This document shows, in pieces, positions 1 through 7,394 of a stretch of 9,901 bases of DNA. Origin of the DNA: Lysobacterales bacterium. GTDB taxonomy: Bacteria > Pseudomonadota > Gammaproteobacteria > Xanthomonadales > Xanthomonadaceae. The position numbers and the translations under genes are program-made. The DNA is taken from contig JAATFS010000115.1 of assembly GCA_015655035.1 (NCBI GenBank), forward strand, positions 1-9,901, read 5' to 3'. Below the pieces are notes generated by a model. That model was given only the letters and a program-made list of their open reading frames with translations, did no database searches and had not been told where the DNA came from. How positions within the stretch are numbered: the first letter of the stretch is position 1; every line of letters starts with the position of its first letter.

Positions 1-450
1 GGCAAGTCCAACTTCACCGTGCAGGGAGTGGGCAACCTGCTGGTGCAACTGGCGCGTTGCTGCCAACCCGTGGCGGGCGAGCCGATCGTCGGTTATCTCA
101 CCCGCGGCCGGGGCATCACCGTGCACCGCACCGATTGCGCGGCACTGGCGCGGCTGTCGGCCGCGCATCCACAGCGAGTGCTGCCGGTGGAATGGGGGCA
201 GGCCGGGAGCGGCTACGAGGTGGACGTGCAGGTACGCGCGGTGGACCGGCGCTGGCTGCTCAAGGACATCACCAACCTGATCGCCCAGGAAGACGCGCAT
301 GTGCTCGACATCAACAGCGACAACGTTCGCGACAGCGGGCGGGCACAGCTGCGGCTGCGGCTGAAGGTCAGCGATTACGGGCAGTTGTCGGCGCTGCTGG
401 GCAAGCTGGACGCGTTGCCGGGCGTCAACGAGGTGCGCCGGCTGGGTTGA
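1..450 (+). CDS. relA: GTP pyrophosphokinase RelA, C-terminal part (5' end outside window)
   Basis: RelA/SpoT-family enzymes make (and in SpoT also degrade) the alarmone (p)ppGpp. RelA does so on ribosomes stalled with uncharged tRNA. Only the last 149 residues are visible, in frame 1 from the window edge, ending in TGA. They hold the regulatory C-terminus. First is the Cys-Cys zinc-finger-like region (ARCCQPV, then GRGITVHRTDC: window residues C20, C21, H42 and C46), then an ACT domain from about residue 75 to the end (DRRWLLKDITNLIAQEDAHV). The wording ARCCQPV..GEPIVGYLTRGRGI and the ending LGKLDALPGVNEVRRL resemble E. coli RelA more than SpoT, so I call it relA. The catalytic half cannot be seen, so synthetase versus hydrolase status is not directly checked. 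The next gene starts 88 bases downstream on the same strand. Confidence 0.9.
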   Translation, partial: GKSNFTVQGVGNLLVQLARCCQPVAGEPIVGYLTRGRGITVHRTDCAALARLSAAHPQRVLPVEWGQAGSGYEVDVQVRAVDRRWLLKDITNLIAQEDAHVLDINSDNVRDSGRAQLRLRLKVSDYGQLSALLGKLDALPGVNEVRRLG

Positions 451-454
451 TCTG

Positions 455-486
455 CATGCGGCCGTTACGTACGCATGGGCTAAGAT
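455..486 (+). promoter_or_regulatory. Inverted repeat and possible -10 box between relA and the TPR gene
   Basis: Five bases after the relA stop lies a perfect 6-bp inverted repeat, CATGCG (455-460) and CGCATG (472-477), with an 11-base loop. It is followed by TAAGAT at 481-486, a plausible -10 hexamer. No good -35 is visible at the proper spacing. A start of transcription near 493 would leave about 45 bases before the preferred ATG of the downstream gene at 539. The repeat could be a weak terminator (no T-run follows), an operator or chance. The promoter is inferred from the hexamer alone. Confidence 0.25.
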
Positions 487-538
487 CGGCCCCGTGAACG
501 CGTCCAGCTCAGGCCGCGCCAGGGAAGGACGCCGCTGC

Positions 539-2053
539 ATGTCTCCGCTATTGCGATGGGCCCGGTCGCGCGCGCTGTCGCCGCTGCGCAGCCGCCTGCT
601 GTGGTGGGTGCTGCTGGCCTGGTTGATCGCAGTCGTGGTGCTGGCAGGGGTGTTCCGGAAGCCGCTCAGCGACTGGATCTGGCCCGATACCCGCATCCAG
701 CAGCTGGTGCAGCGCGGCGACGCGGCGCTGGCGCGGGGCCAACTCAGCGCTGCCGACGGTAGCGGCGCACGCGAGCTGTTCGAGGCGGCCCAGGCATTGG
801 ACAACGACCGTAGCGAGGCGCGCGAGGGCTTGGCGCGCACCGGTGCTGCCGCAGTGGCGCGGGCGCGCCGCGCACTGGTTGCGGGCCAGTTGTCGCAGGC
901 GCAGCGACTGCTGCAGCTGGCGCAGCAGCTTCAGGTGCCGCAGGCGCAGGTGACCCAGATCGCGCACGAACTGCGGCAGCAGCAGGCGGCGCATGCGGGC
1001 CTTGGCAACCTGATGGCGCGAGCGGCCGAGGCGCAGCGCGCCGGGAACCTGGACGGTAGCCCCGACAGCGCGCTGCCGCTGTACCAGCGTGTGCTGGAAC
1101 TGGCGCCGGATCGGACCGAGGCATTGGATGGGCGCGAGGACGCGTTGACGGATCTGTTGCAGCGAGCGCGCACCGGCCTGGCGCAGGACAAATTGGCCGA
1201 GCCTGCTGCCATGCTGGCGGCGGCGCGCGACTATGACAGCGGTCACGCCGACCTGCCGCAGACCGAGGCGGAGTTCAACCGCTTGCTGGAGGCACGCGCA
1301 GCGCGCGCCGAATCGCTGCTGCGGCGCGCCCGGTTGCAGCCGGCTGCGCGCGATTTTGCCGAGATACTGGCCGCGCAGCCGGACAATGCCAATGCGCGCC
1401 GGGGATTGGAACGGGTGGCGAACGAATACGCGGCACAAGCCGCGCGCGAGGCCGCCGATTTCAGGTTCGATGCCGCCGAGCGTTCGCTGCGGCAGGCGCG
1501 CGAGTGGGCGCCGTCGGCATCAGCGATCGGCAACGCCGAACAGGCGATCGCGCGCGCACGCCAGGTACACAACGCGCAGGCGCCCAAGTTGTCGGCAGGC
1601 GAACGCGAGCGCCGTTTGCGGGAATTGATGGAGCAGGTGGCGGTGGCCGAGACCAGCCACGAGTGGCTGACGCCGCCGGGTGCCAGCGCCTACGACAAGC
1701 TGCGCTCGGCCCAGGCGATCGCGCCGCGTGATCGCCGCGTGCTGCGCGCGGTACAGCGCATCGTGCCGGCCACGCGCAGCTGTTTCGAGGACGAACTCAG
1801 CGGCAACCGCTTGCGCGCGGCGCGCGTCTGCCTGGATGCATGGCAGAGCATGGCGCCGTCGGACGACGCCCTGTCGGCTGCGCGGCGACAACTGGCGCAG
1901 CGCTGGATCGCGGTAGGCAGCGAGCGGTTGGGCAGTGGAGATGCCGCGTTCGCGCGCCAGGCGCTGCGAGAGGCGCGCGCACTGGATCCGGCGACCCCTG
2001 AGCTGGCCGAATTCAGCGAGCGAGTGAACGCAGCGATGCTGCGGCAGCATTGA
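539..2053 (+). CDS. Membrane-anchored TPR-like alanine-rich protein, function unknown
   Basis: A 504-residue protein that I do not recognise as a named family. The N-terminus is arginine-rich (R6, R9, R11, R17, R19) and is followed by one hydrophobic segment at about residues 20-39. By the positive-inside rule the rest lies in the periplasm. That remainder is a long run of roughly eight degenerate helix-turn-helix units with the TPR look: small residues at fixed places and 'A..LAP/QPD/DPAT' turns, for example near LYQRVLELAPDRTEAL, FAEILAAQPDNANA and ALREARALDPATPELAEF. Two cysteines, C415 and C431, could form a disulfide. The start chosen is ATG 539 because AGGGAAGG (521-528) sits at good distance. 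An in-frame GTG at 494 would add 15 residues but has no ribosome binding site. It is transcribed toward the glycosyltransferase gene, with 53 bases between the stops. A scaffold or envelope-assembly role is inference from TPR architecture only. Confidence 0.8.
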   Translation: MSPLLRWARSRALSPLRSRLLWWVLLAWLIAVVVLAGVFRKPLSDWIWPDTRIQQLVQRGDAALARGQLSAADGSGARELFEAAQALDNDRSEAREGLARTGAAAVARARRALVAGQLSQAQRLLQLAQQLQVPQAQVTQIAHELRQQQAAHAGLGNLMARAAEAQRAGNLDGSPDSALPLYQRVLELAPDRTEALDGREDALTDLLQRARTGLAQDKLAEPAAMLAAARDYDSGHADLPQTEAEFNRLLEARAARAESLLRRARLQPAARDFAEILAAQPDNANARRGLERVANEYAAQAAREAADFRFDAAERSLRQAREWAPSASAIGNAEQAIARARQVHNAQAPKLSAGERERRLRELMEQVAVAETSHEWLTPPGASAYDKLRSAQAIAPRDRRVLRAVQRIVPATRSCFEDELSGNRLRAARVCLDAWQSMAPSDDALSAARRQLAQRWIAVGSERLGSGDAAFARQALREARALDPATPELAEFSERVNAAMLRQH

Positions 2054-2106
2054 GCCACCGCCATTCCTGATCCGGGATCGCCCCGCCGCTTCGGTCGCCG
2101 TGACAC

Positions 2107-4206
2107 TCAGTCCAGGAACACCCGGCGCACGCTGGCCTGCGCCGCTTCCAGCGAGAAATACTGCGCCACGTTGCGCAAGCCGTTGTCGGCCAGCCGCTGC
2201 CACAGCAATGGCTCGCGATACAGGCGTACCACGGCGGCGGCGAAGGCGTCGGCGTCGTCGGCCACCAGCACATCCTGTTCGTGGCACAGGTGCATGCCTT
2301 CCACCGCGCAGGTCGTGGCGACCACCGGCTGGCCATGCGCCATGCTCAGGTTGACCTTGCCCTTGACCCCGGCACCGAAGCGCAGCGGTGCGACCGCGAT
2401 GCGCATGCCGTCCATGTACGGGTCCAGTTCCTGCACGTAGCCCAGCAACTGGACACCTTCGCAGGCATCTGCCAGCTGTTGCAGCTCGGCGTTGACGCTG
2501 GCGCCGATGCAGTGGAATACCACGTCCGGCAACTGCTGTCGGATCAGCGGGAACACCTCGGTGATGAACCAGCGCACGCCATCGACGTTCGGTGGGTGGC
2601 GAAAGCCGCCGACGAACACCAGGTCGCGCCGCTGTTCCCAGCTTGCCCCCGCGCCGGCGACTTCGTGCAGGTTGGACAGCAGTTCGGTCCGCACCCGCGG
2701 GGCATCGGATTGCAGTTGTTGCTGTTCGGCCGGGGACACCAGCAGGGTCACATCGGCCTGGGCCATCACTTGCAGCTCCTGACGGCGGGTATGCTCGGCC
2801 GCTCGCAGCAGGTTGGCGTCGCCGGCGATTTCGGCGCCGCGCCGTTCGCGCAGGTAATGCAGGTCCACCGTGTCGAACACGGTGCGGGCCTGCGGCGCGA
2901 AGCTGCGCAACAGCGACAGGCATTCGAGCGCGACGTGATGGCGCACCATCATCACCACCTGAAAGCGTGCGCCGTGTTCGCGCAGCCAGCCGCCGATGCC
3001 TTGCAGATACGGTGCATACCAGACTTCCACGCCGAGTTCCTGCAAGGCCTCGGTATGGCGACCGGCATGCTCGCGCCGGGTAGGCACGAACACCACGTGC
3101 AGGCCTTCGCGCAGCAACATCCGGATCAGGTTGAACTGGCGCAGCGACGCGGAATCGCGATCCGGCTGCGGGACTTCCTCGTCGAGGATCAGTACTTGGC
3201 GCTGGTGGCGGTGCAGCTCGGCCGGGGAGGGCACCGTGCCCACCGCGAGGTGAGCGCCCAGTGCCCGTCGCCACTTTTCGGCAAACACGGCCTGGTTACG
3301 GACCTGATACGCCTTGACCCCGCTGCGGGTGTCGGTACCGTTGCTGGTGCCCTCGTCATGGATCACCACGCTGCCGGGCTGGACCCGGACGTGCCATCCA
3401 GCGGCGCGCACGGCAAAGGCGATGTCGGTGTCCTCGTAGTACGCCGGTGCATAGCGCCGGTCCAATCCGCCCAATTCCTCGAGCAAGGCATGCGGCATGG
3501 CGATGGCGGCACCGGAGCAGTAGTCCATGTCGCGCAGATAGGCATAGCGCGGATCCTCGGGCGATTCGAAGCGGCCATAGCTCCAGGCGCTGCCGTCGGC
3601 GAACACCACGCCGCCGGATTCCTGCAGGCGCCCATCCGGATACAGCAACTGGCTGCCGACCAAGCCGGTGTCGGGGTGCTGGACAAAGGTGTCGATCAAC
3701 GCATCGAGCCAGCCGGGTTGCGGCACGGTGTCGTTGTTGAGCAGTACCACGTAGTCGCCGCGCGCCTGCGCGATGCCTTCGTTGCAGGCGGCGATGAAGC
3801 CGCCATTCGCGGCGCGGCGGTGATAGCGCAGCCCTGGCACCTGCGCGAGGCTCGCCTCGGTGGCGTCGCTGCTGCCGTCGTCGATGACCAGGATCTCGCA
3901 CGTCCGCAGCGGTGGATGCGCGGCCAGCGCGCGCAGGCAGGCCAGGGTGTGGCCGAAATGGTTGTAGACCGGGATGACGATGGAGACCTGGGGCGCGTCG
4001 CCATACGGCACCGCGAACACCGCGAACTCGGTGGCGGGCGGGAACCATAACGGCGCGCGGCGGGGCGGAGGCAGCGGCTGGGCATGCACGCGGATGCGCT
4101 GCCAGGTGGCGCGCCAGCCGCGCGTGCGCAGGCTGGCCAGGCTGCGCCGGATCAGGCCGATCGCGCGATTGAACAGATAACGCGCATCGGCCAGGGACAT
4201 CGACAT
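2107..4206 (-). CDS. Two-module glycosyltransferase (GT2 N-terminal, GT4-like C-terminal)
   Basis: A 699-residue protein with two glycosyltransferase modules, probably building or decorating a surface polysaccharide or glycan; donor and acceptor are unknown. The GT2 (GT-A fold) module spans about residues 74-310. It has VSIVIPVYN (74-82), VIDDGSSD ending at 114, the metal-binding DXD-like VLLNNDT (154-160), and YEDTDIAFAVRAAG with E258 and D259 in the usual place of the catalytic base. After a linker, a GT4-like (GT-B) module ends the protein: FVGGFRHPPNVDG (531-543), GAGVKGK (611-617) and GQPVVAT. The glutamate usual in the GT4 E-x7-E motif is not at the expected spot (LSMAHGQPVV). No signal peptide or clear membrane helix is seen, so a cytoplasmic or membrane-peripheral enzyme is likely. 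ATG 4206 was chosen because GGAG lies 10 bases upstream on the minus strand. ATG 4200 is nearly equal, and ATG 4287 would add 27 residues without a ribosome binding site. It is divergent from mrcB. Confidence 0.85.
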   Translation of the reverse strand: MSMSLADARYLFNRAIGLIRRSLASLRTRGWRATWQRIRVHAQPLPPPRRAPLWFPPATEFAVFAVPYGDAPQVSIVIPVYNHFGHTLACLRALAAHPPLRTCEILVIDDGSSDATEASLAQVPGLRYHRRAANGGFIAACNEGIAQARGDYVVLLNNDTVPQPGWLDALIDTFVQHPDTGLVGSQLLYPDGRLQESGGVVFADGSAWSYGRFESPEDPRYAYLRDMDYCSGAAIAMPHALLEELGGLDRRYAPAYYEDTDIAFAVRAAGWHVRVQPGSVVIHDEGTSNGTDTRSGVKAYQVRNQAVFAEKWRRALGAHLAVGTVPSPAELHRHQRQVLILDEEVPQPDRDSASLRQFNLIRMLLREGLHVVFVPTRREHAGRHTEALQELGVEVWYAPYLQGIGGWLREHGARFQVVMMVRHHVALECLSLLRSFAPQARTVFDTVDLHYLRERRGAEIAGDANLLRAAEHTRRQELQVMAQADVTLLVSPAEQQQLQSDAPRVRTELLSNLHEVAGAGASWEQRRDLVFVGGFRHPPNVDGVRWFITEVFPLIRQQLPDVVFHCIGASVNAELQQLADACEGVQLLGYVQELDPYMDGMRIAVAPLRFGAGVKGKVNLSMAHGQPVVATTCAVEGMHLCHEQDVLVADDADAFAAAVVRLYREPLLWQRLADNGLRNVAQYFSLEAAQASVRRVFLD

Positions 4207-4301
4207 TCCGTTGGAACTCCAGCTTAAGCAAAGGACAGCGGTGAGCCGCAGCGCCGCCAGGGCTGCGCTAGACTCGCCGGAATTCATATTCTCGCATCCC
4301 T
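4207..4301. promoter_or_regulatory. Divergent intergenic region between glycosyltransferase and mrcB
   Basis: These 95 bases must hold the start signals for both outward-facing genes. The glycosyltransferase ribosome binding site is the CTCC at 4217-4220 (GGAG on the minus strand). An 8-bp palindrome, GCTTAAGC, is at 4222-4229. On the plus strand TAGACT (4269-4274) could be a -10 box for mrcB, giving a leader of about 20 bases, but no matching -35 is visible. Promoters are therefore presumed from gene arrangement rather than shown. Confidence 0.35.
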
Positions 4302-6740
4302 GTGCCACGACGCCACGATTACGACGATCCTGATAAGTACGAGGACGACGCCGACAACGAAGGACCGCGCTGGCAGCGCCGTTTGATCGTCTGGGGCCTG
4401 GCCGCATTGGCGCTGGCGTTGGGGTTCCTCATTCCCTACACGATGTATCTGAACCAGCAGGTCAGCCAGCGTTTCGGCGAGCTGCGCTGGCAGATCCCCA
4501 CGCGGGTCTATGCGCGCCCGCTGGTGCTGTTCAGCGGCAAGGCGCTGGATGCGGCCACGCTGAAGACCGAGCTGGATGCGGCGTCCTACCGCGACGACGG
4601 CGTCGGCGCGGTGGTCGGCACCTATCGGCAGGAGGGCGGGCGCTTCACCGTGTCCAGCCGTGGCTACATCGACGTCGATGGACGGGTGCCGTCGCGGCGT
4701 ATCGAGGTCGCCGTGTCCGGGGGGCGCGTGGCGCTGCTGCGCGATGCGGTAAGCCACAAGTCGTTGCGGGCGGCGCGGCTGGATCCCGCCCGGATCGCCA
4801 CGCTTTATGGGCAGAAGCAGGAAGAGCGCCGGCTGGTACGGCTGGAAGAGGTTCCGGAGCTTCTGGTGACCGGCCTGCAGGCGGTCGAGGACCGTGATTT
4901 CAACCGCCACCACGGCATCGACCTGAGTGGCATGTTCCGCGCCGCCTGGGTGATGCTGCGATCGGGCGGGCATACCCGCCAGGGCGCGAGCACGCTGACC
5001 CAGCAGCTCGCGCGCAGCGGCCTGCTCGGCATCGGCAAAGAGCAGACCGTCACGCGCAAGTTCAACGAGATTCTCTACGCGCTGATCATGGAAGCGCGCT
5101 ATGACAAGCGCACCATCCTGGAGGCCTATCTCAACCAGGTCTACCTGGGCCAGCGCGGCAGCCAGGCGATCCACGGGGTGGCGTCCGGCGCCGAGTTCTG
5201 GTTCGGGCGCGACCTGCACTCAATGACCACCGAGCAGGTGGCGTTGATGATCGGCCTGGTCAAGGGGCCGTCCTACTACGATCCCCGGCGCAATCCGGAG
5301 CGCGCGCTGGATCGGCGCAACTTCGTGCTGGGCAAGCTGCATGAGAGCGAGCTGATCGACGCCGCCGAGTACCAGCGTGCGCTGGCCGCCCCGCTGGGAG
5401 TGCCGGCGGCGCCGGGCCTGGCGGCTGCCAACCGCTTTCCTGCCTATGTGGATCTGGTACGGCGGCAACTGGCTCACGACTATCCCGAGAACGTGCTGCA
5501 AGGCGCCGGGATGAGTGTGTTGACCGGCATGTCGCCCTCGGCGCAGGCCTATGCCGAGGGCGCGGTGACGCGCACGCTCAAGTCGCTGGACGGAACCTCG
5601 AGCAAAGGCCGCAAGCGCCCGCCGTTGCAGACGGGGCTGGTGGTCACCGATGTACACAATGGCGACGTGCTGGCGGTGATCGGCGGGCGCAATGTCTCGC
5701 TGCCGGGCTTCAATCGCGCGGTCGAGGCACAGCGCCAGGTCGGTTCGCTGCTGAAGCCGTTCGTCTATCTGCTGGCGCTGGCCTCGCCGGATCGTTGGTC
5801 GCTGGCCAGCTGGGTCGAGGATTCACCGGTGACGGTGCAATTGGGGCGCGGCAAGACCTGGTCGCCGGGCAATTCGGACAACCGCAGCCACGGGACGGTG
5901 CGGCTGCTGGATGCACTGGCGCACTCCTACAACCAGGCCACGGTGCGGGTGGGCATGCAGGTCGGTCCGGAGCGGGTGGCTCAGTTAATCCACGTGCTGG
6001 CTGGGATCAAGGCCGAAAGCAACCCTTCGTTGATCCTGGGCGCCACCGACCAGAGTCCGTATGCGATAGCGCAGCTGTATCAGTTTCTGGCGTCCGGTGG
6101 CGAGATCCAGCCGCTGCACGCCGTGCGCGGCGTGCTCGATCCACAGGGCAAGTTGCTCAAGCGCTACGACAAGACCCCGGCACCGGCGCAGGAGGGCGAT
6201 TCGGTCGCCGCCAACCTGATCGGGGTCGGCTTGCAGCAGGTGGTCAGCAGTGGTACCGGTCGACAGCTGCTCAACGAGGGTCTCGGCCGGCTGACGCCGG
6301 CCGGCAAGACCGGTACCAGCAACGATGGCCGCGATAGCTGGTATGCCGGCTACACCGGCGACCACCTGGCGGTGATCTGGATAGGTAACGACCAGAACGA
6401 GCAGACCGGCCTGTACGGTGCCACCGGTGCGATGCGGGTATGGTCGGGTATCTTCACGCGGCTGCCGAGCGCGCCGTTGCGGGTCAATGGCAAGGGCCTG
6501 GACTGGCAATGGCTGGAAGGTACCGGCGCGAACGCGACCGATGCTGGCTGCCCCGGCGCACGCCGGTTTCCCTTCGTGGTCGGGTTCGCCCCGGCTTACG
6601 TGGCATGCTCCGGGCTGGCGCCGTCCTCCGATCCTGCTGCCCAGGATGGCGACACCGGACGCGGTTGGCGCAGTTGGTTCGGCCTGGAAAAGAAGGAAGA
6701 GCCCGCTCCGCCGCCGCCGCCCACTCCGCCCGAGCGATAA
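4302..6740 (+). CDS. mrcB: Penicillin-binding protein 1B, bifunctional peptidoglycan synthase
   Basis: Class A PBP that polymerises lipid II into glycan strands and cross-links the peptides on the periplasmic side of the inner membrane. The 812 residues show an acidic cytoplasmic tail, one membrane helix (about 28-50) and a UB2H-like region (about 65-150) characteristic of PBP1b. The transglycosylase domain has catalytic E196 in EDRDFNRHHGID, GASTLTQQ (228-235), RKFNEI and ILEAYLNQVYLG. The transpeptidase has SLLK (nucleophile S482, K485), SYN (542-544) and KTGTS (669-673), so all active-site motifs are intact. C750 and C769 near the end may form a disulfide like the one known in E. coli PBP1b. 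The tail is proline-rich. The start is GTG: it is the only usual start codon after an in-frame TAG at 4269-4271, though no Shine-Dalgarno is apparent. The lipoprotein gene follows after 7 bases, implying one transcript. Confidence 0.96.
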   Translation: MPRRHDYDDPDKYEDDADNEGPRWQRRLIVWGLAALALALGFLIPYTMYLNQQVSQRFGELRWQIPTRVYARPLVLFSGKALDAATLKTELDAASYRDDGVGAVVGTYRQEGGRFTVSSRGYIDVDGRVPSRRIEVAVSGGRVALLRDAVSHKSLRAARLDPARIATLYGQKQEERRLVRLEEVPELLVTGLQAVEDRDFNRHHGIDLSGMFRAAWVMLRSGGHTRQGASTLTQQLARSGLLGIGKEQTVTRKFNEILYALIMEARYDKRTILEAYLNQVYLGQRGSQAIHGVASGAEFWFGRDLHSMTTEQVALMIGLVKGPSYYDPRRNPERALDRRNFVLGKLHESELIDAAEYQRALAAPLGVPAAPGLAAANRFPAYVDLVRRQLAHDYPENVLQGAGMSVLTGMSPSAQAYAEGAVTRTLKSLDGTSSKGRKRPPLQTGLVVTDVHNGDVLAVIGGRNVSLPGFNRAVEAQRQVGSLLKPFVYLLALASPDRWSLASWVEDSPVTVQLGRGKTWSPGNSDNRSHGTVRLLDALAHSYNQATVRVGMQVGPERVAQLIHVLAGIKAESNPSLILGATDQSPYAIAQLYQFLASGGEIQPLHAVRGVLDPQGKLLKRYDKTPAPAQEGDSVAANLIGVGLQQVVSSGTGRQLLNEGLGRLTPAGKTGTSNDGRDSWYAGYTGDHLAVIWIGNDQNEQTGLYGATGAMRVWSGIFTRLPSAPLRVNGKGLDWQWLEGTGANATDAGCPGARRFPFVVGFAPAYVACSGLAPSSDPAAQDGDTGRGWRSWFGLEKKEEPAPPPPPTPPER

Positions 6741-6747
6741 TCCTGGA

Positions 6748-7284
6748 ATGAACCCGATGTCTTGTCTGCGCCTTGTCCTTGCTGTCGCTTCGCTCAGTTT
6801 GCTGCTGAGCGCCTGTGAAACCGCGCCGCCGCCGCTCCCCTCGGCGCCGCCGGTGGATACCACCCCGCCGGCACAGCGCCTGGCGGCGATCGAGACGGCG
6901 GCCGGCGTCGACGACACCGAGCTGTCGGTGCAGCCGCTGCGCGATCCGCAGGTGGACGATCTGCGCGACCTGGCCAAGCACAAGCGTGCGGCCGGCGATC
7001 TGGGCGCGGCCGCGACCGCGCTCGATCAAGCGCTGGAACTGGTGAATGGCGACCCCGGCGTACTCCAGGAGCGCGCCGAGGTGGCGTTGTTGCAGGCCGA
7101 CTATCCCGGCGCCGAGCGTTTCGCCCAGCAGGCAGTGGAACTGGGTTCCAAGACCGGCCCGTTGTGCCGCCGCCATTGGGCCACGATCGAGCAGTCGCGG
7201 TTGGCGCGGGGCGAGAAGGAAAACGCGGCCTCCGCGCACACGCAGATCGCTGGCTGCACCGTGCCGGGCGTCAAGCGGTACTGA
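6748..7284 (+). CDS. Small TPR lipoprotein, probable LpoP-like activator of PBP1b
   Basis: A 178-residue lipoprotein. The N-terminus has a short hydrophobic signal and a lipobox, LLSAC, with the lipidated cysteine at residue 23. The next residue is Glu, not Asp, so sorting to the outer membrane is expected. A proline-rich stretch (about 26-45) forms a linker. The rest is helical and TPR-like: AGDLGAAATALDQALEL (about 82-98) and ADYPGAERFAQQAVELGS (about 117-134). Two further cysteines, in GPLCRRHW and IAGCTVPG, could pair. In Pseudomonas aeruginosa, LpoP is an outer-membrane TPR lipoprotein encoded beside ponB (mrcB) and needed for PBP1b function. This protein matches in type, fold class and gene position, and I infer the same role. 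It is not shown by alignment, and this protein is shorter than I recall LpoP being. ATG 6748 is used; ATG 6757 is also possible, with GGA 9 bases upstream. Translation is probably coupled to mrcB. Confidence 0.85.
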   Translation: MNPMSCLRLVLAVASLSLLLSACETAPPPLPSAPPVDTTPPAQRLAAIETAAGVDDTELSVQPLRDPQVDDLRDLAKHKRAAGDLGAAATALDQALELVNGDPGVLQERAEVALLQADYPGAERFAQQAVELGSKTGPLCRRHWATIEQSRLARGEKENAASAHTQIAGCTVPGVKRY

Positions 7285-7369
7285 AGGCAGCGGGGATCAG
7301 GGCATTCGGGCCGCGAGGGGCGCAAGCACGCTGAGCGGTCGCCGCGCTGCTACGCATCACCGCTGCCTT
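7284..7369. repeat. Long inverted repeat between lipoprotein gene and yoaA
   Basis: A 10-bp arm at 7284-7293 (AAGGCAGCGG) is matched perfectly by its reverse complement at 7360-7369 (CCGCTGCCTT). After one mismatch the pairing resumes for three more bases, giving 14-base arms with 13 pairs, 7284-7297 with 7356-7369. The enclosed 58 bases are GC-rich and show no strong internal hairpin to my eye. The left arm begins on the last base of the lipoprotein stop codon, and the right arm ends 25 bases before the yoaA start. It could be a terminator-like or mRNA-stabilising structure, a leader structure for yoaA, or the ends of a small dispersed element. No T-run follows, so a simple intrinsic terminator is not supported. 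Confidence 0.5.
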
Positions 7370-7394
7370 GTTCCCGCATCCGGCCTCCTAATCC

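Noticed and set aside
2054..2106. GATCC-G-GGATC palindrome (2069-2079) in the convergent gap as a bidirectional terminator
   Set aside because: The arms are only 5 bp with a 1-base centre, which cannot form a hairpin loop without melting, and there is no T-run on either strand.
1520..3274. A 584-codon minus-strand frame spanning the end of the TPR gene and part of the glycosyltransferase
   Set aside because: It overlaps two supported genes in other frames, has a low-complexity Arg/Gly/Ala-rich translation, and shows no domain.
2281..4050. A 589-codon open frame on the plus strand opposite the glycosyltransferase
   Set aside because: It lies entirely antisense to a gene with intact GT2 and GT4 motifs. 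Its His/Gln/Ala-rich, motif-free translation is typical of a shadow.
4207..4407. N-terminal extension of the glycosyltransferase frame into the mrcB coding region
   Set aside because: The extra residues overlap the 5' end of mrcB and show no family motif, while ATG 4206 has a GGAG at good spacing.
6418..6747. Upstream extension of the lipoprotein frame into mrcB
   Set aside because: The in-frame ATG at 6418 would bury the signal peptide and lipobox inside a 288-residue protein and overlap the conserved end of PBP1b. ATG 6748 places the lipobox correctly.
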